From contig JACRQE010000003.1 of assembly GCA_016222815.1 (NCBI GenBank), positions 186,001 to 250,000 of the forward strand: 64,000 nt of DNA. Direction: 5' to 3'. A program made the translations under genes and the position numbers. Shown here piece after piece: positions 16,361-24,290 of this stretch (its first letter is position 1; every line of letters begins with the position of its first letter). The DNA comes from Candidatus Uhrbacteria bacterium. GTDB lineage: Bacteria; Patescibacteriota; Patescibacteriia; 2-12-FULL-60-25. The notes below the pieces were generated by a model. The model was given only the letters and a program-made list of their open reading frames with translations, ran no database searches and had not been told where the DNA came from.

Positions 16361-18121
16361 ATGCGCTGCCCGAAGTGCGACAAAAATATCAGTATCTGGA
16401 TTGAGTTTTGTCCGAAGTGCGGATCCAAAGTACCGCTCGAAAAAAGGAAAAAAGCCAAACTCCATCATTTCCTTAATGTGGGCTTAGTGTTTTTCCTTCT
16501 GGCCGTCTTCTCTGTCACCATGTATTTCCAGTTGGCGCGCGGTCTTGACCGGACAGTCGCAGGCATCATCTATACATTCGTCTTTTTGGCTTTCGGGCTT
16601 ACGATTCTTGTCCATATTCTCCTTTGGTGGCTCCGCATCCTGAAGCGCAATCGTGCGGTCGGTATAGCGCTTCCCGTCGTGTTGGTGCTATCCGCCGGGA
16701 TTTTCGCCGGCGCCGTAGTCTTGGAGCTCAAAGCCCGAGCTTTCGATTCTGCGCTCCGTCAGATACAGGGGAACATGGTCGAGGCATCGGTCGCCAGGAT
16801 AATGGCGGATTCCATCGCCGCGGGTGCGCCTATCCCTGGGTCGTCGGTCATGCGGGCCAAGGCCGCGGCGCAGATGGTGGATAATCGCCTACAGTTCCTT
16901 GTCGTGCCCGACGAACTGGAGCCGTACCGCAAATCGGTCCAGGATTGGGTTAAAGCCATGGTCAAATCTTTCGATACAAGCCAGGAATCCTGGAAAGACG
17001 TCCCGCCCGTGCCGGCCGATTTCACGCTGGCTGTCAGCCGACGGCGCACCGAGTCGCTTTTCCGCGACAGTCTTGACGACCTGGAGGAGCTGCGTTCATT
17101 CGGAGACAGCGCCATCGGGCGCAAAGACCGTGTGACTTTCATGTATATCGCGGCGAAACTTCTCACGCAGGCGCACTGGCTCAAGAACCTCGGATCGTTC
17201 AAAGATACGGGTTTCTTGTCCGTACTGCCGTCATTCGCCACGCCTGCACTTGCCGCTTCGGCTCCACCGGCTGTCGGACCGTCCAAACGCATCTGCATCG
17301 GCCGCGGTGGTACGCAGGTCGAAAACGTCCCTTCAGGCCAATATTGCATCGAAGATGCCGTCTCTCTCGTCCACGAAATCCAGGCCACTGCGATCCAGCT
17401 CGCCGCCGGGAATCCGAAAGCGCCGGATAAGTGGAACCAGGGTTGGCATCAGATGGAGGATATCGGAGCGATTGCCTATGGTACGCCCGACAGGCCGAAC
17501 GCCACGGCTCCGGCGACACAGGTATTCATTGACGCGTGCCATGCCAAAGGCGGAGTCGTTGGTGGAACCGGCGGCGTCAAGACCGGTCTGCCCACGACCG
17601 AATCCGGCTGGTCATGCGAATTCAAGATCAAAGACCCCGACCGCGTTTCGGATATCCCGTGCTGGGACTTGCTGACATATAGCGGAGGACGGTATATGGG
17701 CGGGAATAACGGTTGCGAGCAATTGAATCTGATGCCGCAATTGGACGCGGCGGCGCTTCAACGCGGCGGCGCGCAAACAGGCGTGAACGCGGATTACGCA
17801 TTCGGTACAGGCACTATCACGTGCTCCGGCGATTTCAGCCAAACCATAGATCTTCCGTCCGGAGTCGTCAGTATCCGCAACGGCATAGTCCAGACCACGG
17901 CGGGTCCGATACCTCTCAACGGGAATTCGGCGGTCTATCCTGTCTCCAGCGGCCAACAGGTGGGCGAGGATGGTTTCGCCAGCATAAACGAACTCGATAC
18001 CTTCACCTTTACCGAAGATACGTACACGGCAACCTATGCCGGCACCATCACGGTAACGCAAGCCGGTAGGACCAAGATCTCGTCCTGCTTCGGCTCTGCA
18101 GGCGGCGGTCGTATAAGGTGA
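16361..18121 (+). CDS. Zinc-ribbon membrane protein with large secreted C-terminal part
   Basis: 586 residues. It begins with a zinc ribbon (Cys3, Cys6, Cys17, Cys20: CPKC..CPKC), then three membrane helices near 32-55, 62-87 and 95-118. A ~170-residue helical region follows, then a Cys-containing Gly/Thr-rich C-terminal half (CIGRGG, YCIED, SWSCEFKI, DIPCWDL, NNGCEQ, ITCSGDF, SSCFGS). The number of cysteines in the outer part suggests disulfides. I do not recognise the family; a pilin-like or envelope role is only a guess. The start codon directly begins the zinc ribbon. Confidence 0.7.
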   Translation: MRCPKCDKNISIWIEFCPKCGSKVPLEKRKKAKLHHFLNVGLVFFLLAVFSVTMYFQLARGLDRTVAGIIYTFVFLAFGLTILVHILLWWLRILKRNRAVGIALPVVLVLSAGIFAGAVVLELKARAFDSALRQIQGNMVEASVARIMADSIAAGAPIPGSSVMRAKAAAQMVDNRLQFLVVPDELEPYRKSVQDWVKAMVKSFDTSQESWKDVPPVPADFTLAVSRRRTESLFRDSLDDLEELRSFGDSAIGRKDRVTFMYIAAKLLTQAHWLKNLGSFKDTGFLSVLPSFATPALAASAPPAVGPSKRICIGRGGTQVENVPSGQYCIEDAVSLVHEIQATAIQLAAGNPKAPDKWNQGWHQMEDIGAIAYGTPDRPNATAPATQVFIDACHAKGGVVGGTGGVKTGLPTTESGWSCEFKIKDPDRVSDIPCWDLLTYSGGRYMGGNNGCEQLNLMPQLDAAALQRGGAQTGVNADYAFGTGTITCSGDFSQTIDLPSGVVSIRNGIVQTTAGPIPLNGNSAVYPVSSGQQVGEDGFASINELDTFTFTEDTYTATYAGTITVTQAGRTKISSCFGSAGGGRIR

Positions 18122-18164
18122 ATCTCCATCCTTAGGCTGAAAAGTGCCTAACCGGCGCATTCCG

Positions 18165-18173
18165 TGATATGGT
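18165..18173 (+). promoter_or_regulatory. Extended -10 box 6 nt before the LRR lipoprotein start
   Basis: TG-A-TATGGT is followed after 6 nt by the ATG at 18180, which would give a leaderless mRNA. Confidence 0.35.
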
Positions 18174-18179
18174 GTACTT

Positions 18180-18662
18180 ATGAAACACATCATCGCATTT
18201 TGTCTGTCCATCGCCATCCTGGGCGCAGGGTGTTCGACGGACGCAACGTCGCTAAGCGGTCCGTCCGCGGTGCAGAAGAAACCGGCTAGCGGGACGATGC
18301 TCGATTTGAGCGGTCGGGGTTTGACTTCCATTCCCATGGACGTCTTCTCGCGTTCGGAGCTGACCGGCCTTGATCTGTCGGACAACCTGCTTACCGGCGC
18401 GCCGCAATCCCAGATCGGCCAATTGAAAAATCTCAAGACTTTAGATTTGAGCAACAACTCTCTGACCGGTTTGCCGGCCGAACTCGGCCAACTGGACAAA
18501 CTTGAGACGCTCGATGTCTCGAATAACCAGTTGACCGGTTTGCCCATGGAGCTTGGCAACCTGACACAGCTTCGCGTCCTGGACATCACGGGCAACAAAT
18601 ATTCCGCCAGGGATCTTGATGAGATCGCTAAGAAACTGACGGCTACGGAGATAAGGCGTTGA
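18180..18662 (+). CDS. Leucine-rich-repeat lipoprotein
   Basis: 160 residues. The lipobox LGAGC ends with Cys18, the predicted lipid-anchored residue. About five leucine-rich repeats follow from residue 40: LDLSGRGLTSIP, LDLSDNLLTGAP, LDLSNNSLTGLP, LDVSNNQLTGLP, LDITGNKYS. LRR domains are protein-binding, so this is probably an envelope adaptor or adhesin. The repeats near the middle are almost identical at DNA level. The next gene starts 16 nt downstream. Confidence 0.88.
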   Translation: MKHIIAFCLSIAILGAGCSTDATSLSGPSAVQKKPASGTMLDLSGRGLTSIPMDVFSRSELTGLDLSDNLLTGAPQSQIGQLKNLKTLDLSNNSLTGLPAELGQLDKLETLDVSNNQLTGLPMELGNLTQLRVLDITGNKYSARDLDEIAKKLTATEIRR

Positions 18663-18677
18663 TGAAGATATTTAATT

Positions 18678-19136
18678 ATGCGCAACAGGTTCATCCTCTC
18701 GATAATCAACATATTGGTCTTGTGCGTCGTGATATTCGGCGTAAGTTCATATTTCATCTACCACAGCCAATTCATCGGTTTCGTCATTTTGGGATTAGGG
18801 ATCCTTTGCCTCGTCTCGCTCATTCCGTTCCGGGTTTCTCTGGAGAGCGTCTGGCCGGATATCGTCTTCGGTTTGATCGATAACGGAATCTTGGCGGTGA
18901 TGGCGATCTTCGGCGGTGAAATCGGAGGGGTCATCGGAGCAGTGATCGGGGGAGTAGTCGGTAACGCGATTACCGACGGGATCGCCGGAATTTTTGAGGG
19001 CTGGTTAGCAGAGAGGAATCACAAGAAGTCGACAGGCGATGGACGCACTGTACTCGGTTCCGCTGTCGGCAAAATGTCGGGCTGTTTATTGAGCGCCGGT
19101 GTGGTGTTGACATTCGCGAATATATTAGGGCTTTGA
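18678..19136 (+). CDS. Small membrane protein with glycine-zipper segment
   Basis: 152 residues with two N-terminal helices (about 6-28 and 33-50), then a Gly-rich hydrophobic segment GGEIGGVIGAVIGGVVGNAI near 77-96, like a glycine zipper, and a last hydrophobic stretch near 134-152. The family is not recognised. It follows the LRR lipoprotein closely and may share its transcript. Confidence 0.65.
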   Translation: MRNRFILSIINILVLCVVIFGVSSYFIYHSQFIGFVILGLGILCLVSLIPFRVSLESVWPDIVFGLIDNGILAVMAIFGGEIGGVIGAVIGGVVGNAITDGIAGIFEGWLAERNHKKSTGDGRTVLGSAVGKMSGCLLSAGVVLTFANILGL

Positions 19137-19225
19137 TCATCCGTTTTTCGGTCATCCGAGTCGTTTGTCATTTATGGATAGCGTTTTTCCTTCCAGGAAC
19201 AGCGTAAATGGCATAAACTGCCTGC

Positions 19226-19843
19226 ATGTTTGGCCTCACCAAAGATGAACTGCGCCTGCTTCGCGGCCTCGATTCGGCCGGGAAGATCCAGGATTATCTC
19301 GATTCCATCACCATCAACCATGAACCCGAGGGCGACACCTGTTTATCGCCGCGTCGCGTCATGCGTGAACGCCGCGCCCATTGCCTTGAAAGCGCAATGC
19401 TGGCCGCTGTGGCGTTCCGTCTCCACGGCCAACCGCCGCTGGTCCTGGACCTCACGAGCAACGTCCACGATTTCGACCACGTCATCGCTTTGTACAAGCG
19501 CCACGGTTGTTGGGGCGCTGTCTCCAAGACCAACCACGCCGTCCTGCGTTTCCGCGAACCGGTCTACCGCACTCTGCGCGAACTTGTGCTCTCGTATTTC
19601 CATGAGTACTTCAACGAAGACGGATATAAGACCCTGCGCAGTTATTCGCGGCCGGTAGACCTCTCACGTTTCGACTCCCAAGGCTGGATCACTAGCGAAG
19701 ACGACGTCTGGTTCGTCGAGCGTTATCTCTACGACGTAAAACATTATCCGCTCCTTAATCGTGCCCAGATCGCCACGCTCCGGAAAGCCCATCCCATGGA
19801 GATGAAAGCCGGCGAGATCGTGGAATGGAAAGCTGCGGGATGA
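19226..19843 (+). CDS. Conserved hypothetical protein, possibly transglutaminase-like
   Basis: 205 residues, soluble, no signal. The central part RRAHCLESAMLAAVAF (Cys near residue 53), then LDLTSNVHDFDHVIALY (His near 85) and a GAVSKTNHAVLRFR strand resemble the Cys-His-(Asp) order of transglutaminase/papain-like folds. A tentative reading of a catalytic triad is possible; no function is claimed. A -10-like box (TGG-CATAAA, 19209-19217) ends 8 nt before the ATG. Confidence 0.65.
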   Translation: MFGLTKDELRLLRGLDSAGKIQDYLDSITINHEPEGDTCLSPRRVMRERRAHCLESAMLAAVAFRLHGQPPLVLDLTSNVHDFDHVIALYKRHGCWGAVSKTNHAVLRFREPVYRTLRELVLSYFHEYFNEDGYKTLRSYSRPVDLSRFDSQGWITSEDDVWFVERYLYDVKHYPLLNRAQIATLRKAHPMEMKAGEIVEWKAAG

Positions 19844-19867
19844 TTACGGCGGTGCTACCATGCTTTC

Positions 19868-21100
19868 ATGGCCTCGGAACAGTTGACTCCATTGGACCAA
19901 ACGCCCCAAAAATCGCGGAGTTTTTATTTTTCGGGTTCAATCGCCATCCTGATCCTTTTGGGTGGGATTGGGGGATTGGTCTTCAGTCGTCATGCATTCG
20001 CCCCGGCCAGCCAGTCGTCTTCTCCAGTCACATCTTCCACGCCCGATATCATGGAAGCGACCTCCACAGCGGAAACCGCACCGGTCGCACCGGCCATGTT
20101 CCATATTCCGCTACCCGAAGAAGTTAGAGGCATCTACTGGACTGGCTATACCGCCGGTTCAAAGCGTGCCGAAGAATTGATGGCTTACGCCTCATCCTCC
20201 AGACTGAATGCCATCGTGATTGATTTGAAATTGGACGACGGCGACCTTGCGTTCGTCCCGAACGATCCCGCTCTCCAGGAACTCGCTCCCAAGGATCCTG
20301 TCATCAGGGACCTGGATGGTCTGCTCAAAAAGCTCGCTGATCTGAACCTCTACCGCATCGCCCGTATCGCTGTCATGCGCGACAAAGCGTACGGCGTACT
20401 CCATCCTGACACGGTCCTGCGCACGGCTGGCGGGGGAGTCTGGCACGACCGGACAGGCATGCCTTGGCTCGACCCTGCATCTCCCAAAGTCGCTGACTAT
20501 TCTTTGGCTTTGGCGCGCGAGGCCTATGTCCGTGGTTTCGACGAAATCCAATTCGATTATGTCCGTTTCGCTTCGGACGGCGTGCTCTCCGCCATCCGCT
20601 ATCCGGTCTACGACGGCAAACAGACCAAATCCGAAGCCATGCGCGATTTCTTCAAGAAAGTCGGCGGCACTCTCCAGTCCGAAAAAATCCCGGTCTCATT
20701 CGACCTGTTCGGCCTCACCTTCGTGAACAATGATGGTTTGGGCATCGGCCAACGCCTGACAGATGTCTATCCTTACGCAGACTTCGTCTCGCCCATGGCT
20801 TACCCGTCGCACTACGCCAAAGGTTTCCAGGGTTTCGCCAATCCCGCGCTCTATCCTTATGAAGTGGTCAAACACACCTTGGATTCCGGAATCGGGATCG
20901 TCCAATCTGCGGATTCGAGCACCACGCCGGAAGCGGTCAGATATAAATCCCGACCTTGGATCCAGGATTTTGACATGGGTGCCATCTACGACGCCGCAAA
21001 GGTGCAGGCTCAAATCAAAGCGGCGCGCGACGCTGGCGCTTCAGGCTGGATGCTCTGGAACGCCTCTAACGTCTACACCCCTACTAGATACGCGAAATGA
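19868..21100 (+). CDS. DUF4015 putative glycoside hydrolase, membrane anchored
   Basis: 410 residues with one N-terminal membrane helix (about 22-42) and a Ser/Thr linker. The large domain matches DUF4015, a TIM-barrel putative glycosidase: VRGIYWTGYTAGS at its start, NAIVIDLKLDDG, the barrel-strand motif FDEIQFDYVRFASDG, PVSFDLFGLT, DFVSPMAYPSHYAKG, and ASGWMLWNASNVY at its end. The acidic residues in FDYVRF and in the D/E-rich strands are the likely active-site positions. It would act outside the membrane on a wall or surface glycan; the substrate is unknown. Its stop overlaps a possible upstream start of the sigma gene. Confidence 0.85.
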   Translation: MASEQLTPLDQTPQKSRSFYFSGSIAILILLGGIGGLVFSRHAFAPASQSSSPVTSSTPDIMEATSTAETAPVAPAMFHIPLPEEVRGIYWTGYTAGSKRAEELMAYASSSRLNAIVIDLKLDDGDLAFVPNDPALQELAPKDPVIRDLDGLLKKLADLNLYRIARIAVMRDKAYGVLHPDTVLRTAGGGVWHDRTGMPWLDPASPKVADYSLALAREAYVRGFDEIQFDYVRFASDGVLSAIRYPVYDGKQTKSEAMRDFFKKVGGTLQSEKIPVSFDLFGLTFVNNDGLGIGQRLTDVYPYADFVSPMAYPSHYAKGFQGFANPALYPYEVVKHTLDSGIGIVQSADSSTTPEAVRYKSRPWIQDFDMGAIYDAAKVQAQIKAARDAGASGWMLWNASNVYTPTRYAK

Positions 21101-21150
21101 CGACGGAAGAATGGCATTTTATTTATGGGCGCTTATTTGATATTATTCCG

Positions 21151-21915
21151 ATGAATAAAAAAAACCATATGATGGAAATGCCCCAAGTTTCTCCCTTCAC
21201 CGAATCACCGCGCAAGCCTGACGATGCAGCATCGCTCAGCAAAGAGCGGTACATCGCAACGGTCAACGCTTTTTTTGCGGAAAACCGCGCCAAGCTGGTG
21301 AAGATCGCACGGAAATATCTAAGTAAAACGGGTATCGCATTCGATCCGCGCACGGACGCCGAAGATGTGGTCCATGATGCGCTCCAAAAAATCTTGGATT
21401 ACACGAAGTCCGAGAACTTCATCCCTTACGTCATCGAAACTCCGCATGCCTTCGTGGTCACGGTCATGAGGAACATCATGATAGATCGCGTCAGGTACGG
21501 GCACCGCGAAGTCCCGACCGGGCTCGGTGTCCACGGAGACATAAACCAAGGAGGTGCGGAGAACGAACTACTGTATGGTTCCGTGCCGCCTTCTCCCGAA
21601 GAAACGCTGATGATGACGCCGGATAAGGAGTTAAGTGCGTTCTTGTTCGAAGACGGGGAGTTCGAAGGCAAGAAATACGATGCCGGCAACAAATCACAGA
21701 AGAATAAAGACATGGATCTGCTCATCCTCAAAAGCTATGCACATGGCGAGACAGGCGCCCAGACGGCTGAACGGCTAATGCATTTGGGCTATTTCGAATA
21801 CGACATGAACGACGAACGCGACCGCAAAAAGGCCGTGAACCTGGTGCAACAGAGGCTGAGTAGGGTCTTGGATGATGTCCGCGGCCAGCTTGGCGTAAAA
21901 CGCGACAGCAAATAA
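21151..21915 (+). CDS. Sigma-70 family RNA polymerase sigma factor (divergent)
   Basis: About 254 residues from the ATG at 21151; an in-frame ATG at 21097 overlapping the previous stop is an alternative. Region 2 is visible as RTDAEDVVHDALQKILDY with PHAFVVTVMRNIMIDRVR. The C-terminal AHGETGAQTAERLMHLGYF...AVNLVQQRLSRVLDDVRGQLG fits a variant region 4. An unusually long acidic insert (about residues 125-185) separates them. It would redirect RNA polymerase to a small regulon. No anti-sigma gene is adjacent. It ends at a terminator. Confidence 0.75.
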   Translation: MNKKNHMMEMPQVSPFTESPRKPDDAASLSKERYIATVNAFFAENRAKLVKIARKYLSKTGIAFDPRTDAEDVVHDALQKILDYTKSENFIPYVIETPHAFVVTVMRNIMIDRVRYGHREVPTGLGVHGDINQGGAENELLYGSVPPSPEETLMMTPDKELSAFLFEDGEFEGKKYDAGNKSQKNKDMDLLILKSYAHGETGAQTAERLMHLGYFEYDMNDERDRKKAVNLVQQRLSRVLDDVRGQLGVKRDSK

Positions 21916-21926
21916 TCTTCCGCGCT

Positions 21927-21965
21927 GAACCCTTGACAACCGCCAAGGGTTCTGTTAGTTTTTGT
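21927..21965 (+). terminator. Terminator after the sigma factor gene
   Basis: A 9-pair stem (21927-21935 with 21944-21952) and an 8-nt loop are followed by TGTTAGTTTTTG. The TTGACA inside it is probably part of the stem rather than a -35 box. Confidence 0.7.
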
Positions 21966-22007
21966 AATCATACCGCAATCGATAATGGATTCGCGGCTGA
22001 AACATAC

Positions 22008-22142
22008 ATGAAACTCAACCAAAACATCTCCACCACCCACGCTTACGGCGCTTTTATCGCGCCTTGGATGCGCGTGCCCGAGTTCCGTGCTCTTGTCGTT
22101 GCCGGATACCGTGGTTTTGGGCGGGATATCAAGAAATGTTGA
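22008..22142 (+). CDS. Possible 44-residue small protein between two terminators
   Basis: An open frame from ATG 22008 to TGA 22142 codes for a short basic, aromatic peptide (ending RGFGRDIKKC). It is bounded by a terminator on each side and preceded by a -10-like TGTAAT at 21963-21968. No homology is recognised. It could instead be untranslated leader or an ncRNA gene. Confidence 0.3.
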   Translation: MKLNQNISTTHAYGAFIAPWMRVPEFRALVVAGYRGFGRDIKKC

Positions 22143-22166
22143 GATAATTTTTTTGCTCGACGGTTC

Positions 22167-22200
22167 AAATATCCTGCCCACCGGCAGGATATTTTGTTCT
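22167..22200 (+). terminator. Terminator or attenuator just upstream of the ABC exporter
   Basis: A 12-pair stem (22167-22178 with 22183-22194) with a CACC loop is followed by TGTTCT. It ends 27 nt before the exporter start, so it either ends the upstream unit or attenuates the exporter gene. Confidence 0.6.
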
Positions 22201-22221
22201 TCGACAAGGAGCGGAAAAAAG

Positions 22222-24168
22222 ATGTCATTCGATGCGCTTGAAAACAGGAAGATCGCGAAGACGTGGAAGGAATATCTGGGCGATTCCAAGATGAGCCTCA
22301 TGGTCATCCTCTGGGTTTGGCGCGAACTCATCGGACCGCGGAGCAAACAAATCGCCCTCCGCATGGTCGTGGCTGGTTTGGTCGCGACCCTGCTCGCCAT
22401 CGGCCAAGCCTGGCCATTCGCCTGGGTCATCAACGGCGTCATCGCCCGCGATCTCCACCGGTCACTGTTCGGGCTCGCTGCCTTCGCGGCCTGCCTTTTG
22501 TCCAGCCAGCTCTTCGCCTACTGGTTCATGATGTGCCGCGAACGCATGATCGGCGAGAACACTACCCAGCGCGACCGCCGCATGAACCAACTGTTCTTCG
22601 CCAAGTCGCTCGGCCAGCACATGCGCGACGGCAGCGCGCTGTCCGTCGGCGGCATGGAAAAAGCCAAGGGCAAAGTGAATTTCATCCAGGACATGATGAT
22701 CTTCAACGGCCTCTCCGCCGTCCTCGATTTGTTGGTGGTCTACGTCTTCATCTGGACCATCTCCACAGTCGCGGCCCTGGCCATGACCCTGCTCGTCGTT
22801 CTCATGATCTTGAACGCTCTCCACTTGAGCCAGCGCTGTATCGAGGTCTGCGTCCCCATCGAAATCGACTTCAGCCGCTACAATCGGCGCCAAGCCGAAC
22901 TCTGGGAGAAGGTCGAACGGGTCAAGACCAACGGCAAGGAAGCCGAAGAGATCGAGCGGGGGAGCGCCTGGTCCAAAGACATCTTCGTCCGCGACTTCAA
23001 CTTCTGGGCCTGGTTCATCCGTATGTCCAACTGGCGCGGACTTGTCGAAAAACTTGTCCTCGTGGCCACGATCGGTTATGGCGTGTGGCGCGTCTGGCAT
23101 GGCGATTGGACCCTCGGCCTGCTCTACCCGCTCTTCAGCTGGTGCGGCATGTTCGCCAACAACCTCTGGCGCCTGGCATCCATCGAGCGTGACCTCAACT
23201 GGGCATTGCCGTCGGTTAAAGCCATGAAGGATGCGCTGACCATGGCTCCGGATGTGGTGGATAAGTCTGATGCGACCGAAATCCCGTCTACCGAACCAAT
23301 CCGCATCGAGTTCCAAGCCGTGGGCCACACTTACACAGTCGGCGTTTTGGACGGCGAGGAGCAAGTCGTCGAGGAAGACGCGGAAGTGCTCAAGAACGTG
23401 AGCTTCACGGTCGAACCGGGAGAAAAAGTCGCACTCATCGGTCCGAGCGGCGCAGGCAAGACCACGGTCATGCGCCTGCTCCAGCGCTACATGGACCCTG
23501 ACCAGGGAGCAGTGCTCGTGAACGGCCGCGACCTGCGCGACGTCAAGCTCGCTTCCTGGATCCAGGCCCTGGCCTACATCCCGCAACAAGCGCAAATCCT
23601 CGACGGCACAATCAAATCCAACCTGCTCTACGGCTTGCCGGAAGGGGAGCGTCACCGCGTCTTGGACGAAAATCTTTGGGGTTTGATGGGCCGCTTGTGC
23701 ATCGACTTCGGCCGCCGCTTGGCCAAGAATAAGCTCGAGACCAAAGTCGGACGCAACGGCATCAAGCTCTCTGGCGGCGAAGCCCAGCGCCTCATGATCG
23801 GCGCCGCGGCCATGCGCAAGCCGCGCTTCATGCTCATTGACGAGGCGACCTCGAGCTTGGATTCCACGACCGAGAAAGTCGTCCAGCGCGGATTGGCCGA
23901 GGTTCTTTCCGGAGATATGGGGGCGCTCATCATCGCACACCGTTTGAGCACTGTCCGCCATCTCTGCACCAAGTTCGTGGTGCTCAAGCCAAGCGGCAGC
24001 GTCACGAACGGTTCATCGCAGGTCGAGGCCGTCGCAGGCTCGTTCGAAGAGCTCTACCGCCTTTCACCCACGTTCCGCCAGTTGGCGCAGGACCAGGGCG
24101 TAGCCATCTCCAAGACCGTTCGCCCGAAATTGCGTCGTTTACGCAGTTTGCGCCCGCTAGCCAGCTGA
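22222..24168 (+). CDS. ABC exporter (fused membrane and ATPase domains)
   Basis: 648 residues. The ATG at 22222 is chosen because AAGGAGCGG lies 8-16 nt upstream; the frame is open further up but through a terminator hairpin. A transmembrane domain (about 30-330) with roughly six helices precedes a nucleotide-binding domain (about 370-620): Walker A GPSGAGKTT, Q-loop IPQQAQ, signature LSGGEAQR, Walker B FMLIDEAT, and H-loop IAHRLST. It is a half-transporter that would work as a dimer exporting lipid, peptide or drug. No partner half gene is adjacent, so a homodimer is likely. The substrate is unknown. Confidence 0.92.
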   Translation: MSFDALENRKIAKTWKEYLGDSKMSLMVILWVWRELIGPRSKQIALRMVVAGLVATLLAIGQAWPFAWVINGVIARDLHRSLFGLAAFAACLLSSQLFAYWFMMCRERMIGENTTQRDRRMNQLFFAKSLGQHMRDGSALSVGGMEKAKGKVNFIQDMMIFNGLSAVLDLLVVYVFIWTISTVAALAMTLLVVLMILNALHLSQRCIEVCVPIEIDFSRYNRRQAELWEKVERVKTNGKEAEEIERGSAWSKDIFVRDFNFWAWFIRMSNWRGLVEKLVLVATIGYGVWRVWHGDWTLGLLYPLFSWCGMFANNLWRLASIERDLNWALPSVKAMKDALTMAPDVVDKSDATEIPSTEPIRIEFQAVGHTYTVGVLDGEEQVVEEDAEVLKNVSFTVEPGEKVALIGPSGAGKTTVMRLLQRYMDPDQGAVLVNGRDLRDVKLASWIQALAYIPQQAQILDGTIKSNLLYGLPEGERHRVLDENLWGLMGRLCIDFGRRLAKNKLETKVGRNGIKLSGGEAQRLMIGAAAMRKPRFMLIDEATSSLDSTTEKVVQRGLAEVLSGDMGALIIAHRLSTVRHLCTKFVVLKPSGSVTNGSSQVEAVAGSFEELYRLSPTFRQLAQDQGVAISKTVRPKLRRLRSLRPLAS

Positions 24169-24175
24169 ACTCCTC

Positions 24176-24212
24176 AAAGCCCCGGACCACACTTTGGTCC
24201 GGGGCTTTTCCA
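24176..24212 (+). terminator. Terminator after the ABC exporter
   Basis: A 14-pair stem (24176-24189 with 24195-24208) and a 5-nt loop are followed by a short T stretch. Confidence 0.85.
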
Positions 24213-24243
24213 TCTTGGTAATGCAGACATGCTTGGTCATTCG

Positions 24244-24252
24244 TGATATTCT
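24244..24252 (+). promoter_or_regulatory. Extended -10 promoter of the PAS histidine kinase
   Basis: TG-A-TATTCT lies 38 nt upstream of the ATG at 24291, after a terminator. Confidence 0.45.
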
Positions 24253-24290
24253 AAAGACGCAGTCTGCGCCCTTTGGGCGTCAATTTCCAT

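Noticed and set aside
21933-21938. TTGACA as a -35 box for the exporter
   Set aside because: It forms part of a 9-bp terminator stem and has no -10 box at the right spacing.
22462-23961. Open frame of 499 codons on the minus strand
   Set aside because: It lies wholly opposite the ABC exporter, whose motifs are intact; its composition (Asp/His/Ala-rich) is that of an antisense shadow.
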